Assembly (NCBI RefSeq): GCF_018919485.1
Contig: NZ_JAHLMU010000001.1
Coordinates: 410,655-474,654, forward strand
From: Psychrobacter sp. TAE2020
GTDB taxonomy: Bacteria; Pseudomonadota; Gammaproteobacteria; Pseudomonadales; Moraxellaceae
Direction of reading: 5' to 3'
Length of the DNA: 64,000 nt
How positions within the stretch are numbered: the first letter of the stretch is position 1; each line of letters opens with the position of its first letter. Of the stretch, positions 63,114 through 64,000 are shown one piece after another. A program made the position numbers and the translations under genes. Under the pieces are notes generated by a model, which worked only from the letters and a program-made list of their open reading frames with translations, searched no databases and was not told the DNA's origin.

Positions 63114-64000
63114 ATGAGCTCACTACAGCAGCTTCGCACTATGACTACTATTGTTGCTGATACTGGCGATATTGCCGCTATTGCACGCCTAAAACCTATC
63201 GACGCTACTACTAATCCCAGTTTGATTACCAAAGCACTGCTGCAGCCTGATAACCATGCAATGCTAGCAGATATGATGAATCGTCATCAGGGTAATGTCG
63301 ATGCGGTTATTGATGCACTAACCATTCAAATTGGTTGCGATATTCTACAGTTGATCGAAGGGCGAGTATCCACTGAGGTGGATGCTAGACTCTCTTATGA
63401 TACTCAGGCTACTATCAACAAAGCTTTAGATTTTATGGCCGCTTATGATAGAGCCGGTATCGACTCTGAGCGAGTATTGATTAAAATGGCGGCGACTTGG
63501 CAAGGTATTGAGGCGGCGCGTTATCTGGAGACCCAAAATATCCATTGCAATTTGACTTTGCTCTTTGGGCAACATCAAGCGATTGCTTGTGCTGATGCTG
63601 GAGTGACTTTGATATCGCCATTTGTTGGCCGTATTCTAGACTGGCAAAAACGCCAACAGAATCGTCAAAATGTACCCGCTTCTGATGATATGGGTGTACA
63701 GTCGGTCAAGCTTATCTATCAGTATTACAAACAGCATGGCTACAAAACTCAAGTTATGGGGGCCAGCTTCCGTTCTGCTGAGCAAATTCTAGCGCTAGCC
63801 GGTTGTGACTTATTGACTATCGCACCGAACTTAATCGATGAGCTAGCAGCAATGGATATTGAGGTTGGTCGTCAGCTATCCCCTACTATATCAACTGATA
63901 TGGCTATTATGAATAAGGTAAGCTTGACCCATGAGCAGTTCAGCCAAGCCTATCAGCAAGACAAAGTCACCCAAGATTTATTACCTAAAGGTATCGATGG
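63114..64000 (+). CDS. tal: Transaldolase (3' end outside the window)
   Basis: The reading frame is open from ATG 63114 to the right edge, giving 295 codons of an expected ~317. The enzyme moves a dihydroxyacetone unit between sugar phosphates in the non-oxidative pentose phosphate pathway. The N-terminal DATTNPSLITKAL and the Schiff-base lysine in VLIKMAATWQGIEAAR (Lys124) match TalB, and ISPFVGRILDWQ, VMGASFRSAEQILALAGCD and LTIAPNLIDEL are further family blocks. AAGGA lies 6 nt before the ATG. Confidence 0.95.
   Translation, partial: MSSLQQLRTMTTIVADTGDIAAIARLKPIDATTNPSLITKALLQPDNHAMLADMMNRHQGNVDAVIDALTIQIGCDILQLIEGRVSTEVDARLSYDTQATINKALDFMAAYDRAGIDSERVLIKMAATWQGIEAARYLETQNIHCNLTLLFGQHQAIACADAGVTLISPFVGRILDWQKRQQNRQNVPASDDMGVQSVKLIYQYYKQHGYKTQVMGASFRSAEQILALAGCDLLTIAPNLIDELAAMDIEVGRQLSPTISTDMAIMNKVSLTHEQFSQAYQQDKVTQDLLPKGID

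Overview
The window is bacterial chromosome with moderate-to-low GC from a gammaproteobacterium, most likely Psychrobacter or a close Moraxellaceae relative. That assignment is inferred from the fused tyrA-aroA gene in a pheA-hisC-tyrA/aroA run, the glcDEF set, the protein sequences and the base composition. It was not tested by any search.

Left half, 1-32,938, all on the minus strand: a contact-dependent inhibition (CDI) locus of E. coli-type gene order, cdiB (32938-31124), cdiA (31039-21938, 3033 aa) and cdiI (21941-21348). CdiB is a two-partner-secretion outer-membrane transporter. CdiA is a filamentous effector ending in an AHH-type HNH/endonuclease VII domain. Behind it lie about seven orphan cdiA-CT/cdiI cassettes (M1 to M7, numbered away from cdiA). 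M1 = 21233-18897, M2 = about 18795-15106, M3 = 15020-13380, M4 = 13231-10230, M5 = 9996-5571, M6 = 5396-1764, M7 = about 1690-80, with M7 running off the left edge. Each holds a 5'-truncated piece of a cdiA backbone, a different toxin tip and, except for M7 whose downstream side is cut off, one or more small immunity-like genes. Six of the seven boundaries carry a transcription-terminator-like hairpin with a shared stem (gctacgat...atcgtagc, or a close variant), and where I checked (all but M3) an in-frame stop lies just before the backbone fragment restarts. Two of the orphan tips use a backbone like that of the resident cdiA (M1, M2). The others derive from different backbones. The array therefore looks like a silent archive of toxin/immunity tips that could be recombined onto a full-length cdiA.

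Middle, 33,164-40,999: a secreted hypothetical protein, two large hypothetical lipoproteins (one with a Gly-Tyr-Asp pentapeptide repeat), a small secreted hypothetical protein and gamma-glutamyltransferase.

Right, 41,201-64,000: ordinary housekeeping genes. These are glycolate oxidase glcDEF, a GNAT acetyltransferase, dnaE, an HPt protein, trmJ, a YtoQ-family protein, a serine acetyltransferase with an extended C-terminus, an SDR oxidoreductase, a BMP-family binding protein, folB-folK, rarD, the aromatic amino acid run pheA-hisC-tyrA/aroA, and a transaldolase cut by the right edge. Several short tandem repeats lie in and between these genes. I saw no tRNA or rRNA genes, CRISPR array, transposase or integrase.
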